From NCBI GenBank assembly GCA_023246715.1, contig JAHFHZ010000005.1, forward strand, positions 1 to 50,254: a stretch of DNA of 50,254 nt. The letters are read 5' to 3'. The notes under the pieces are model-generated. The model had not been told where the DNA came from. It was given only the letters and a program-made list of their open reading frames with translations, and did no database searches. The DNA is from Candidatus Magasanikiibacteriota bacterium. Lineage in GTDB: Bacteria; Patescibacteriota; Patescibacteriia; Magasanikbacterales; GWA2-37-8. The position numbers were made by a program, and so were the translations under genes. Below are positions 40,142-49,774 of this stretch, piece by piece; the first letter of the stretch is position 1, and each line of letters begins with the position of its first letter.

Positions 40142-41371
40142 ATGTCGGAAATCACTAAAGCTATCCAGTCACTGTGCGATGAAAAAAATTTGTCATATCA
40201 GGCCGTCATGGACACGATCGAAATCGCTTTGGCCGCGGCCTACCGCAAAGATTTTGGTAATAAACAACAAAATATCAAGGTTAAATTTGACCCCGAAACC
40301 GGTGACATGCAGGCTTGGGACGTAAAAACCGTGGTAGAGGATATTGCGGAAGAAGCGTTAGAAAAAGCCCAGGAGGAATTGGCTGGCCGACGCCAAAAAG
40401 CCAAAGATGAGAGCCGGGAATTGACCGATGAAGATACGGCTGATTTGCCGCGTTTTAATCCTAAGACGGAATTGATGATGACGCCGGCTAAGGAATTTAA
40501 GAAAAAAGCTACCGTTGGCGAAGTGCTGGAAATACCTCTGGAGATACCGAGTGCGTTTGGCCGTATGGCCGCCCAAACGGCTAAGCAAGTAATTATCCAA
40601 AAAATTCGCGAAGCGGAACGGACGATCGTGTTTGATGATTTTAAAAATCAGGAAGGCCATATAATTACCGGCACGATTCAGCGCGCGGAGGCGCACCGAG
40701 TATTGATTGATTTGGGCAAGATTACCGGTACCATGCCGAGCGAGGAACAAATTCAAAACGAACATTACCGCCCGGGCACTCGGTTTAAATTGTACGTGGT
40801 CGCCGTGGCGATGAGCGTGCGCGGGCCGGAAATTATTTTATCCCGCGCGCACCCGGGAATGGTGCGTGAAGTTTTTCGCCAGGAAATCCCCGAGGTGAAT
40901 AGTGGCGTGATTGAAATAAAGGGCGTGGCCCGCGAAGCCGGGTTCCGTTCTAAAGTAGCCGTGTTTACCACCGATCAATCGATTGATCCGATCGGCTCGT
41001 GTATTGGCCAGCGCGGTAGCCGGATTACCACGGTTATCGAAGAATTGGGTGGCGAGAAAATAGACGTGATTCAGTACAATGAAGAAGCCCGCCAGTATAT
41101 TACGCATGCCTTATCACCGGCCAAAGTCTTGAAAGTGGAGCTTCGCGAAGCCGAACATATTGCCGACGTGACGGTAGCCAGCGAACAATTTTCGCTTGCC
41201 ATTGGTCGGAGCGGACAGAATGTGCGGTTGGCTTCGGAGTTAACCGGTTGGAAGATTAATGTGCGCGAGAATGAAGCACCGGTGGAGGTGTCGGCCGAAG
41301 CGGCAAGTGAAACTCCGGCCGAAACTCCAATAGTGGAACCAGCCCCCGAGCCAGAAGCGGCCAGCGTTTAG
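40142..41371 (+). CDS. nusA: transcription factor NusA
   Basis: NusA controls pausing, termination and antitermination. The N-terminal RNA-polymerase-binding domain (AIQSLCDEKNLSYQAVMDTI), S1 domain (GHIITGTIQRAEAHRVLIDL), first KH (GSCIGQRGSRITTVIEELGG) and second KH (SLAIGRSGQNVRLASELTGW) are all present. The C-terminus is a short Pro/Glu/Ala tail with no acidic repeats. I chose ATG 40142 (MSEITKAIQS); an in-frame start at 40079 lies inside the leader hairpin. Length of 409 is normal for forms without the C-terminal repeats. Confidence 0.95.
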   Translation: MSEITKAIQSLCDEKNLSYQAVMDTIEIALAAAYRKDFGNKQQNIKVKFDPETGDMQAWDVKTVVEDIAEEALEKAQEELAGRRQKAKDESRELTDEDTADLPRFNPKTELMMTPAKEFKKKATVGEVLEIPLEIPSAFGRMAAQTAKQVIIQKIREAERTIVFDDFKNQEGHIITGTIQRAEAHRVLIDLGKITGTMPSEEQIQNEHYRPGTRFKLYVVAVAMSVRGPEIILSRAHPGMVREVFRQEIPEVNSGVIEIKGVAREAGFRSKVAVFTTDQSIDPIGSCIGQRGSRITTVIEELGGEKIDVIQYNEEARQYITHALSPAKVLKVELREAEHIADVTVASEQFSLAIGRSGQNVRLASELTGWKINVRENEAPVEVSAEAASETPAETPIVEPAPEPEAASV

Positions 41372-41413
41372 CAATAATCGTCGTTACTTTCGTTTGTTTA
41401 TTACCTCGTACTT

Positions 41414-42187
41414 ATGGTGGGTCAAATCTTCCACGTTATTTTGTACCAGCCGCTCTTTAATCTGTTCATTTTTTTGTACAATATCATTCCCGGACACGAT
41501 TTGGGATTGGTGATTGTGGCGGTGACCATTCTGGTGCGTTTGGCTTTGTACCCGTTGACGTCTTCGGGCATTAAAGCGCAACGGGCCTTACAGGATTTGC
41601 AGCCTAAGCTGGCGGCAATAAAGAAACAATACGCGACCGATACCCAGGCGCAGGCTCAGGCAACTTTGGAAATGTATAAGAACAACAAAGTGAGCCCATT
41701 TTCTTCCTGCCTGCCGCTTTTATTGCAGCTCCCGATTTTGATTGCTTTGTATCAGGTGTTAGCCAACGGCATTGTATCTACCGATTTGAGCGCAATTGTG
41801 TATCCGTTCATTCATAATCCCGGCACGTTGAATCCCCTGTCTTTTGGTTTGGTAAATTTAGCAAAGCCACAAATTATTTTGGCGGTATTGGCCGGAGCAG
41901 CGCAATACTTCCAGGCTAAAACGTTGATCCGCAAGAGCCCTCCGGCCACGGCCGGGATGGCTGGCAAGGATGAGAACATGATGGCGATGATGAACAAACA
42001 GATGCTGTACTTCATGCCGGTTTTAACCGTGATCATTGGCGCCAGGCTTCCGGCCGGTTTAACACTATATTGGTTTTTCAGTACCGCTTTGATGGTGTTG
42101 CAACAGCACTTGCTCGGTCTTGATTCAAAAACTTCTGGTACCACAACTCCCCCAAACGGCGTGATTGAAGGTACGATCGTGAAGTAA
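41414..42187 (+). CDS. yidC: YidC/Oxa1-type membrane insertase
   Basis: YidC inserts and folds membrane proteins. The core of about five helices is present, with the cytosolic coiled hairpin (IKAQRALQDLQPKLAAIKKQ) and the LPLLLQLPILIALYQVL segment. The conserved GLTLYWFFST helix closes it. It lacks the large periplasmic domain of E. coli YidC, as in Gram-positives. The usual rpmH-rnpA neighbours are absent; instead it lies behind nusA. Confidence 0.93.
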   Translation: MVGQIFHVILYQPLFNLFIFLYNIIPGHDLGLVIVAVTILVRLALYPLTSSGIKAQRALQDLQPKLAAIKKQYATDTQAQAQATLEMYKNNKVSPFSSCLPLLLQLPILIALYQVLANGIVSTDLSAIVYPFIHNPGTLNPLSFGLVNLAKPQIILAVLAGAAQYFQAKTLIRKSPPATAGMAGKDENMMAMMNKQMLYFMPVLTVIIGARLPAGLTLYWFFSTALMVLQQHLLGLDSKTSGTTTPPNGVIEGTIVK

Positions 42188-42208
42188 TCTTCTTAATTTG
42201 CGGGCGAT

Positions 42209-43174
42209 ATGCTTGAGCGTGAACTCGCGACTAGCGTACGCCAGACCTTGGCGTATTTCGATTTATTTTCGATGCCACTGACCGTCGAGGAATGTTTTCG
42301 GTTTTTGTGGCAGCCCCCAGCCGTTGGTTTTGAGGCATTTCGGAATTTTTTGGTTCAACAGACAGAGCGGGGTGATACCCAGTTGTGCGAAGAACAAAGT
42401 GGCTATTATTTTTTGCCCGGACGTGCCGAGTTGGTAGAATCGCGTCGGCGTTCCACTGTGCCCAGTGAACGATTGTTTGCTGTGGGGCGACGGGCAGCCA
42501 GATTGATCGCTTGGGTTCCTTTTTTGCGAGCGATTTTTGTCTGTAATTCGGTAGGCGCCGAAACCGCCACCTCCCAAAGTGATATCGATTTTTTAATTAT
42601 TGCTTCACCCCGCCGTTTATGGCTGGTGCGATTTTTTTGTAACGTAATCTTGCGTTTAGCGGGCCTGCGGACTTATGGGGCAAAAACAGCTGGCCGTGTG
42701 TGCCTGTCATTTTTTTTAGATTCAGAAAATCTAGATCTCTCCGCGTGGCGCGTGGCGTCTGACGATGTTCATTTTGCCTATTGGCTGCTACAGATGCTGC
42801 CGTTGTATGATCCAGAGGTAAACTACGGCCGATTTTTGACTGCTAACCAGTGGGCGCGAGCATTTACCCCCTATGCCGGGGGCCACCACCGCGTGCCACC
42901 AATCGCCGCTCGGAGCACTGAACCCGGAATACTTGGCCGTATTGTTAAAAAAATCGGTGAGGCTTTTTGGCGGGGCGCGTACGGCACGATGCTCGAAAAT
43001 CAATTTAAGCAGGCTCAGCTATTAAAGATTCCTTTTTCGGTGCGCGAAGCGGCTCGGCGCGGTGATTGGGGAGTGGTGATCGCGTCGGGTATTCTTAAAC
43101 TACACGAACGCGATACCCGCCGAGAAGTTCGCCGCCAATGGCTGAAGAAAGTAAAAAGTTTATGCGTAACGTGA
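42209..43174 (+). CDS. nucleotidyltransferase-fold protein
   Basis: An N-terminal part that resembles a winged helix (VRQTLAYFDLFSMPLTVEEC) is followed by a nucleotidyltransferase-superfamily site: FVCNSVGAETATSQSDIDFL, with a DxD metal pair but an Asn-Ser where the usual Gly-Ser stands. The C-terminal half is helical and basic. The substrate is unknown. It ends inside the next gene, which suggests coupled translation with the O-antigen ligase-like protein and a role in surface glycans (inference). Confidence 0.72.
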   Translation: MLERELATSVRQTLAYFDLFSMPLTVEECFRFLWQPPAVGFEAFRNFLVQQTERGDTQLCEEQSGYYFLPGRAELVESRRRSTVPSERLFAVGRRAARLIAWVPFLRAIFVCNSVGAETATSQSDIDFLIIASPRRLWLVRFFCNVILRLAGLRTYGAKTAGRVCLSFFLDSENLDLSAWRVASDDVHFAYWLLQMLPLYDPEVNYGRFLTANQWARAFTPYAGGHHRVPPIAARSTEPGILGRIVKKIGEAFWRGAYGTMLENQFKQAQLLKIPFSVREAARRGDWGVVIASGILKLHERDTRREVRRQWLKKVKSLCVT

Positions 43175-44562
43175 CCCTTGAAAGCATCACTAATTATTTA
43201 ATTATCGCACTGCTTTTTTTGTTACCCTGGCAGACTCGATTGATTTATGGCCCACGTTTTTTGAACGGCGGTTTTTGGGAATATGGTACGGCCAGCTTGT
43301 ATGGCACCGAAATTTTGGCGTGGATGGTTCTTGTTTTATCTTTGGCGGGGTGGTGGCATAATCGCCCTACCCGGCAATTCAGTCCTCCACGCGGTATCCA
43401 GCGGGCGGTTAGTTTGGTGTTAGTGTTTTTTTTGTACGGTAGCTTATTTTGGAGTCTGGATTCGACGAGCACCTACCAATATATTTGTCGTTTGTTGCTT
43501 GGTTTTGGCTTGCTCGTCATTATTCGTTATCAACGCATCGATACGTTCCTTTTGTACGTCGCCTTTTGGTTGGGCGGGGTGGGCCAAGGAATATTAGCGT
43601 TGGTTCAATTTTTTACGCAAATTATTCCAGCCAACAAGTGGCTCGGTTGGGCCGCGCACTCGGCGGCCGATTTGGGCGCAACGGTTATTGAAACCGGTAG
43701 CGAGCGCTGGCTGCGCGCGTACGGCAGTTTTGGTTCGCCAAATTCGCTTGGGATTTATTTGGCGATAATTTTTGTCGTCGGATTATTTTTACTGTTTCAA
43801 TTTCAGAATAAAAAATATTACCCGGCGCTTTTGGCGGGGCAGTTGGTGATAGCGGCCGGGCTGCTGGTTTCTTTCTCGCGCGGGGCGTGGCTGGCGGCAG
43901 TGGTTGGTGTTTTGGGGTACGCGTGGTACGCGCGGCGGGATGCGATAAGGCAACTCGTGCCGATTGGCGCGGTGCTGCTGATTTTATGTGGTTTACTCCA
44001 GCCGTTATTTGCGGCGCGTTTTGATTTGCAAAATCGGCTCGAGGCTCGCTCGGTGGGAGAGCGGGGGGCGCAAGTTACTACCGCCTTGGTGCTGCTTAAG
44101 GATCATTTTGTTTTGGGTGTCGGCCCGGGTGCGTATACCAAGGCGTTGTTCAAACTTGATCCGCACAAGCAGGTATTTGCCTACCAGCCGGTACATAATG
44201 TGTTTTTACTTACGCTGGTAGAATTTGGGTTTTTTGGTTCCTTCCTTTTATTTGGCATGCTTGTGGTGTTGGTGCGAACGGCAGGGGGAAATAGGATTTT
44301 TTTTATATGTATCGTCACGATTGCCGTGGCCGGATTATTTGATCATTGGTTGATGAGTATGTTTACTGGCCAATTGTTGTGGCTAGTTACATTCGCTCTG
44401 GCACTGCGGCCCATAGAATTTGTTCCACATGTACGTAGTTCACGCCTAATCACACCCTGTCATTCCCGCGCCAGCGGGAATCCAGGCCATAGCACAGTAC
44501 TGGATCCCCGTTTTCACGGGGATGGCAGACTAGGTATGCGCCAAGTGGGTACATGTGGATAA
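43138..44562 (+). CDS. O-antigen ligase-like polymerase (Wzy_C family)
   Basis: About ten membrane helices surround the Wzy/WaaL signature: RAYGSFGSPNSLGIYLAI, LVSFSRGAWLAAV, GVGPGAYTK and PVHNVFLLTLVEFGFFG. The family joins or polymerises lipid-linked glycans on the outer side of the membrane. Two starts are possible: ATG 43138 (used) and ATG 43162, both inside the previous gene. The last about 45 codons lie within a palindromic repeat element (44424-44559) and give the low-meaning tail CHSRASGNPG.. DPRFHGDG, so the native C-terminus was probably replaced by the insertion. Confidence 0.85.
   Translation: MAEESKKFMRNVTLESITNYLIIALLFLLPWQTRLIYGPRFLNGGFWEYGTASLYGTEILAWMVLVLSLAGWWHNRPTRQFSPPRGIQRAVSLVLVFFLYGSLFWSLDSTSTYQYICRLLLGFGLLVIIRYQRIDTFLLYVAFWLGGVGQGILALVQFFTQIIPANKWLGWAAHSAADLGATVIETGSERWLRAYGSFGSPNSLGIYLAIIFVVGLFLLFQFQNKKYYPALLAGQLVIAAGLLVSFSRGAWLAAVVGVLGYAWYARRDAIRQLVPIGAVLLILCGLLQPLFAARFDLQNRLEARSVGERGAQVTTALVLLKDHFVLGVGPGAYTKALFKLDPHKQVFAYQPVHNVFLLTLVEFGFFGSFLLFGMLVVLVRTAGGNRIFFICIVTIAVAGLFDHWLMSMFTGQLLWLVTFALALRPIEFVPHVRSSRLITPCHSRASGNPGHSTVLDPRFHGDGRLGMRQVGTCG
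44424..44559. repeat. nested palindromic (MITE-like) element
   Basis: TCCACATGTAC (44424-44434) and GTACATGTGGA (44549-44559) are perfect 11-bp terminal inverted repeats. Within them lie two hairpins, CATTCCCGCG/CGGGAATC and GGATCCCCGT/ACGGGGAT, of the widespread CATTCCCGCG..GGGAATCCAG type. The element forms the end of the ligase-like gene. Confidence 0.75.
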
Positions 44563-44595
44563 AGGTTGTTGAGATAGGTTGTTGAGAGGGGGTAC

Positions 44596-44623
44596 TTGAC
44601 AGGGATTTTTAATTCGTTAGAAT
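44596..44623 (+). promoter_or_regulatory. promoter of groESL
   Basis: TTGACA (44596-44601), 16 bases, TAGAAT (44618-44623), followed 10 bases later by the CIRCE element. Confidence 0.7.
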
Positions 44624-44632
44624 GCCTTCATA

Positions 44633-44659
44633 TTATCACTCAAAATAATAGAGTGATAA
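44633..44659 (+). promoter_or_regulatory. CIRCE operator (HrcA-binding)
   Basis: TTATCACTC, 9 bases, GAGTGATAA is a perfect inverted repeat that differs from the CIRCE consensus TTAGCACTC-N9-GAGTGCTAA by one symmetric base in each arm. It lies between the promoter and groES, the place where HrcA represses chaperonin genes. HrcA itself is not in the window. Confidence 0.9.
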
Positions 44660-44696
44660 TCTAACCTTTATTAATAAGCTTAATATATTAGGCCAT

Positions 44697-45005
44697 ATGT
44701 CTGCTATTAGACCGCTCGGCGACCGTGTATTGGTACTACCGCATAAAGAGGAGGAAGTTACCTCTTTTGGCATTGTGTTGCCCGAAACTGTAGAGAAAGA
44801 GAAACGCGCCCAAGGCACCATCGTCGCCGTTGGCAACGGTGAATGGATCGCCAAATTGGGGTTGAAAGTAGGGGATAAGATTTTATACAAGAAATGGGGT
44901 GGCGAAGATATTAAGATTGGCACCGGCAAAGACGAAGTGGAATACAAAATTTTGTACGTGGGTAAAGACGACGACAAGAGCGACGCGGTCGCCCTGATCG
45001 ACTAA
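44697..45005 (+). CDS. groES: co-chaperonin GroES
   Basis: A 102-residue GroES: IRPLGDRVLVLPHKEEEVTS, the mobile loop (FGIVLPETVEKEKRAQGTIV), VKVGDKILYKKWGGEDIK and a final YKILYVGKDD. It caps GroEL during folding. It is the first gene of the CIRCE-controlled groESL operon. Confidence 0.96.
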   Translation: MSAIRPLGDRVLVLPHKEEEVTSFGIVLPETVEKEKRAQGTIVAVGNGEWIAKLGLKVGDKILYKKWGGEDIKIGTGKDEVEYKILYVGKDDDKSDAVALID

Positions 45006-45031
45006 GCCCAGCAAATTATTTATTAAATTGA

Positions 45032-46675
<1,644 letters not shown>

Positions 46676-46698
46676 ACAAGAGCACTAGTCAGTTACAT

Positions 46699-46730
46699 AA
46701 AACCCACCGGCGTTAACGCCGGTGGTTTTT
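46699..46730. terminator. terminator of groESL, probably bidirectional
   Basis: CCACCGGCG/CGCCGGTGG with a TTAA loop, preceded by an A-run and followed by a T-run. It can end groEL transcription and also a minus-strand transcript from 46863. Confidence 0.88.
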
Positions 46731-46856
46731 ATTATACTTACGGATAGTTGGTTTGCCTGGCAGAACGGCCCGCTGATCAGGCATGGGTGAGCAAGACGGG
46801 CAGAGGCAAATATTTTTGCTTCAGCCCGCTTTGCTCATAATCGAGCGCAAAACCGA
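46702..46856 (-). ncRNA. candidate structured small RNA
   Basis: A strong minus-strand promoter (46863-46891) points into this stretch, and the bidirectional hairpin at 46699-46730 would end the transcript after about 155 bases. The RNA has a long imperfect stem, GAGCAAAGCGGGC with GCCCGTCTTGCTC, enclosing GCAAA/TTTGC. GAGCAAA could instead pair with the earlier TTTGCGCTC, and GCCTG/CAGGC closes a third stem. No start codon gives more than a five-residue frame after the predicted transcript start. It does not match SRP RNA, tmRNA or RNase P landmarks. Confidence 0.35.
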
Positions 46857-46862
46857 CCAGCC

Positions 46863-46913
46863 AGGCTAGCACAAAATTGGCCATTTGTCAAGGCTGCCGC
46901 GGTAGGTTAAACT
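46863..46913. promoter_or_regulatory. divergent promoters sharing one -35 block
   Basis: TTGTCAA at 46885-46891 gives the plus-strand TTGTCA (46885-46890), 17 bases, TAAACT (46908-46913) for prfB. It also gives the minus-strand TTGACA (46886-46891), 17 bases ending in TGC, TAGCCT (46863-46868) for the candidate RNA. Confidence 0.6.
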
Positions 46914-46949
46914 ATGGGCAAGTTAGGCTTACTTTAGGTTAATTTTGCT

Positions 46950-48026
46950 ATGTCCGCCGAAAAGATCGAAAAGCTGCGTTCGGCCATCGCCGCGGCCACC
47001 CAGCTGTTAAAATTAGAAGACTTGGAGCAAAAAATGTCGCAATTAAGCGAAGAAATGAATCGGTCGGATTTTTGGAACCATCGTGAAACGGCTCAGGCGG
47101 TGACAGAGGACTATCAGGATATTAAATCCGAGGTAGAAAAATGGCGGAGGTTACAACAAAAAGCCGCCGCTTTGGCGGATCTGCAATCTTCGGCGGACGC
47201 TTCATTACAAGGGGAAATTGACGCTGAAACTGAGCAGCTGCAAACAGCTTTCACCCAATACGAATTATTTTTGTTGCTCAACGGCGCGCATGATCAAAAC
47301 AATGCCATTGTCAGTTTGCACGCTGGCAGTGGTGGTACCGAAGCGCAGGACTGGACGGCAATGCTTTTGCGAATGCTGCTGCGTTTTTGTGAAAACCAAG
47401 GATGGAAAACACGAATTGTTGACGAATCCGCCGGAGCGGAAGCGGGTTATAAATCGGTGACGTTTGAAGTCAAAGGCCGTTACGCGTTTGGCTATCTTAA
47501 ATCTGAACATGGGGTACATCGCCTTGTTCGTATTTCGCCGTTCGATGCCGAAAAAATGCGCCATACATCGTTTGCGTTGGTAGAAGTATTGCCGGAATTA
47601 CCGGCCGAAGCTGCCATTACACTTGATCCCAAAGATTTGCGGATTGATACTTTTATGTCGGGCGGGAAGGGCGGGCAAAGCGTGAATACCACCTATTCGG
47701 CGGTGCGCATTGTGCATATTCCTACCGGGATCAGCGTGTCGTGCCAGAATGAACGCAGTCAGGCGCAGAACAAAGAAACGGCTTTGAAAATTTTGCAGGG
47801 CAAATTACATCGTTTGGAACAAGAACGCTTGGCCAAAGAACGCCAAGAATTGCGCGGAGAATATAAATCGGCGGAGTGGGGGAACCAAATCCGTTCGTAC
47901 GTGTTGCATCCGTATCATTTGGTAAAAGATCATCGCAGCGATTATGAATCAACGGATCCCGAGAGTGTTTTAGAAGGCGATTTATTGGCGCTATCGGAAG
48001 CATATTTAAAATGGATTAAGGCCTAG
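46950..48026 (+). CDS. prfB: peptide chain release factor 2
   Basis: RF-2 releases peptides at UGA and UAA. It has the SPF tripeptide (RLVRISPFDAEK) that reads UGA and a catalytic GGQ (MSGGKGGQSVNTTYSAVRIV). The reading frame is continuous from ATG 46950, so the programmed +1 frameshift seen in many prfB genes is absent. At 358 residues its length is normal. Its presence supports UGA as a stop in this organism. Confidence 0.95.
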   Translation: MSAEKIEKLRSAIAAATQLLKLEDLEQKMSQLSEEMNRSDFWNHRETAQAVTEDYQDIKSEVEKWRRLQQKAAALADLQSSADASLQGEIDAETEQLQTAFTQYELFLLLNGAHDQNNAIVSLHAGSGGTEAQDWTAMLLRMLLRFCENQGWKTRIVDESAGAEAGYKSVTFEVKGRYAFGYLKSEHGVHRLVRISPFDAEKMRHTSFALVEVLPELPAEAAITLDPKDLRIDTFMSGGKGGQSVNTTYSAVRIVHIPTGISVSCQNERSQAQNKETALKILQGKLHRLEQERLAKERQELRGEYKSAEWGNQIRSYVLHPYHLVKDHRSDYESTDPESVLEGDLLALSEAYLKWIKA

Positions 48027-48027
48027 T

Positions 48028-48639
48028 ATGCAGCTGCTATCAGTAAACGACGTGTCGGTTTTCGTAGCCAGCCTGCGTTCAGGCCAGAGCGCTATTTTTC
48101 CCACCGAAACCAGCTATGGCCTTGGTTGCGATGCCACGAACCAAGCGGCGGTGGACGTAATTTTTAAAATTAAAGACCGTTCCGACACCAAGCCTCTGTT
48201 GATTGTGGTGCCAACTGTGGCGATGGCGGAGCGATATTTGGTTTGGAATCGCGCTTTAGAACAGCTGGCCAGAAAATATTGGCCAGGCCCGCTAACGATT
48301 GTGGGAGAATATAATACGAGTGCGGTGCCAGCGCTGGCCAAAGGCGTGGTGGGTGCCGACGGCACCGTGGCCGTGCGGGTGAGTGCCGACCACTGGCTGC
48401 AACGGGTTACCTCCGAGCTCAGCCGCCCGCTGGTGGCCACCTCGGCAAATATCAGCGGGCAGGAAGCTCTGTATGATTCAGCTCAAGCCGGGCACATTTT
48501 TAAGGGCCACGCGATTGGGCCAGATGTGTTAGCTGACGGTGGGGTTTTGCTGAAAGTTCCAGCTACCACACTGGTGCGAATAGTGGGTGGCGCGCTAGAG
48601 GTGTTGCGCCAGGGCGGGTTAAAGATTGTATTGGAGTAG
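48028..48639 (+). CDS. tsaC: Sua5/YciO/YrdC threonylcarbamoyl-AMP synthase
   Basis: The 203-residue protein makes threonylcarbamoyl-AMP for the t6A37 modification of tRNAs. It shows IFPTETSYGLGCDATN, KIKDRSDTKPLLIVV, YWPGPLTIV and the closing LVATSANISGQ. It starts one base after the prfB stop. Confidence 0.93.
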   Translation: MQLLSVNDVSVFVASLRSGQSAIFPTETSYGLGCDATNQAAVDVIFKIKDRSDTKPLLIVVPTVAMAERYLVWNRALEQLARKYWPGPLTIVGEYNTSAVPALAKGVVGADGTVAVRVSADHWLQRVTSELSRPLVATSANISGQEALYDSAQAGHIFKGHAIGPDVLADGGVLLKVPATTLVRIVGGALEVLRQGGLKIVLE

Positions 48640-48641
48640 GT

Positions 48642-49769
48642 ATGGTTCAGTTTGCAAAAATTAATTTTGTGGCCCTGATTGCGCTATTCGCTAGTTTTTT
48701 ATTCATAGATTTGACCCACGCAGCGCAGACAACGTCAACATACATCGCGCCCGCGACAGTAAAAGGAATTTATCTTACGGCTAATTCGGCCAGTTCGCCT
48801 AAAAAAATGACGGAAGTTATTACATTGTTAGACGCTACGGAATTAAACGCGGTGGTAATTGATATTAAAGATTATTCTGGGAAAGTTTTGTATGACAGCC
48901 AATTGCCATTGGTGCTGCAGTTCAAAACAAAACGCCCCGTGATCACGGATTTGCCAGGCCTGGTTAACAAACTACATGCGCGTAATATTTACGTGATTGC
49001 CCGGCAAGCCGTGTTTGAAGATCCGGCTTTGGCGGAACGCAAGAGCGATTGGGCAATTCACCGCTCGGGCGGGGGAGTGTGGCGCAATAATGCTGGGCAA
49101 GCCTGGGTAGATCCCACCCGGCGTGAGGTCTGGGAATATAACGCCGCGATCGCCAAAGAAGTTTTAGTGGCTGGGGTTGATGAAATTAATTTTGATTACA
49201 TACGGTTCCCATCGGACGGCAATTTGCGTTCAGCAGTGTACGCTCAATTAGACGGGCGGAAAAAATATCAAGTAATGGCGGATTTTTATGAATTTTTAGA
49301 CCTGGAGCTGCATCCTGGCGGAGCGGTTATCTCGGCTGATTTATTCGGGCTCACCATGGAGGCGGCAACGAGCACCGATTTGGGCGTTGGGCAGCGTTTG
49401 GTTGACGCAGTGAATCGGTTCGATTATATTTCGCCGATGATGTATCCGTCGCATTATGCTGCTGGACATCTGGGTTTCAGCAATCCAGCCGCGCACCCGG
49501 GCGAGGTGATTGCTTTTGGCTTAAAAAAGGCCGTGCCTCTTTTTGCCGAATCCCGCGCGCGGGTGCGCCCGTGGCTGCAGGCGTTTAATTTGGGCGCGGT
49601 GTATGACGGCGCGAAAATCCGGGCGCAAATTGCGGCCACCGAACGGTATAATACCAGCGGCTGGCTTTTGTGGAACGCGCGGAATTATTATACTGCCGCT
49701 GGCCTCAAACCCGATGAACGTTTAGCTAAAAAAGTTTTGCCTGCGGCATTGAACTTTAAAGCTGAATAG
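48642..49769 (+). CDS. exported glycoside hydrolase-like protein (DUF4015)
   Basis: A signal peptide (VALIALFASFLFIDLTHAAQ) precedes a TIM-barrel-like domain: VKGIYLTANSASSPKKM, LNAVVIDIKDYSGKVLYDS, RNIYVIARQAVFEDPALA, VDEINFDYIRFPSDG and YISPMMYPSHYA. The order matches the DUF4015 putative glycoside hydrolases, with acidic residues at the ends of strands. It probably acts on a glycan at the cell surface. It starts two bases after tsaC. Confidence 0.88.
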   Translation: MVQFAKINFVALIALFASFLFIDLTHAAQTTSTYIAPATVKGIYLTANSASSPKKMTEVITLLDATELNAVVIDIKDYSGKVLYDSQLPLVLQFKTKRPVITDLPGLVNKLHARNIYVIARQAVFEDPALAERKSDWAIHRSGGGVWRNNAGQAWVDPTRREVWEYNAAIAKEVLVAGVDEINFDYIRFPSDGNLRSAVYAQLDGRKKYQVMADFYEFLDLELHPGGAVISADLFGLTMEAATSTDLGVGQRLVDAVNRFDYISPMMYPSHYAAGHLGFSNPAAHPGEVIAFGLKKAVPLFAESRARVRPWLQAFNLGAVYDGAKIRAQIAATERYNTSGWLLWNARNYYTAAGLKPDERLAKKVLPAALNFKAE

Positions 49770-49774
49770 TTTGT

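Noticed and set aside
46752-46880. 35-residue minus-strand frame (MANFVLAWLVGFALDYEQSG..) resembling the end of a phosphoribosyltransferase
   Set aside because: Its ATG lies within the promoter, upstream of the predicted start, and the similarity is short; kept only as an alternative to the RNA call.
46950-47030. Programmed +1 frameshift in prfB
   Set aside because: The RF-2 frame is continuous from its ATG and no in-frame stop occurs near the start.
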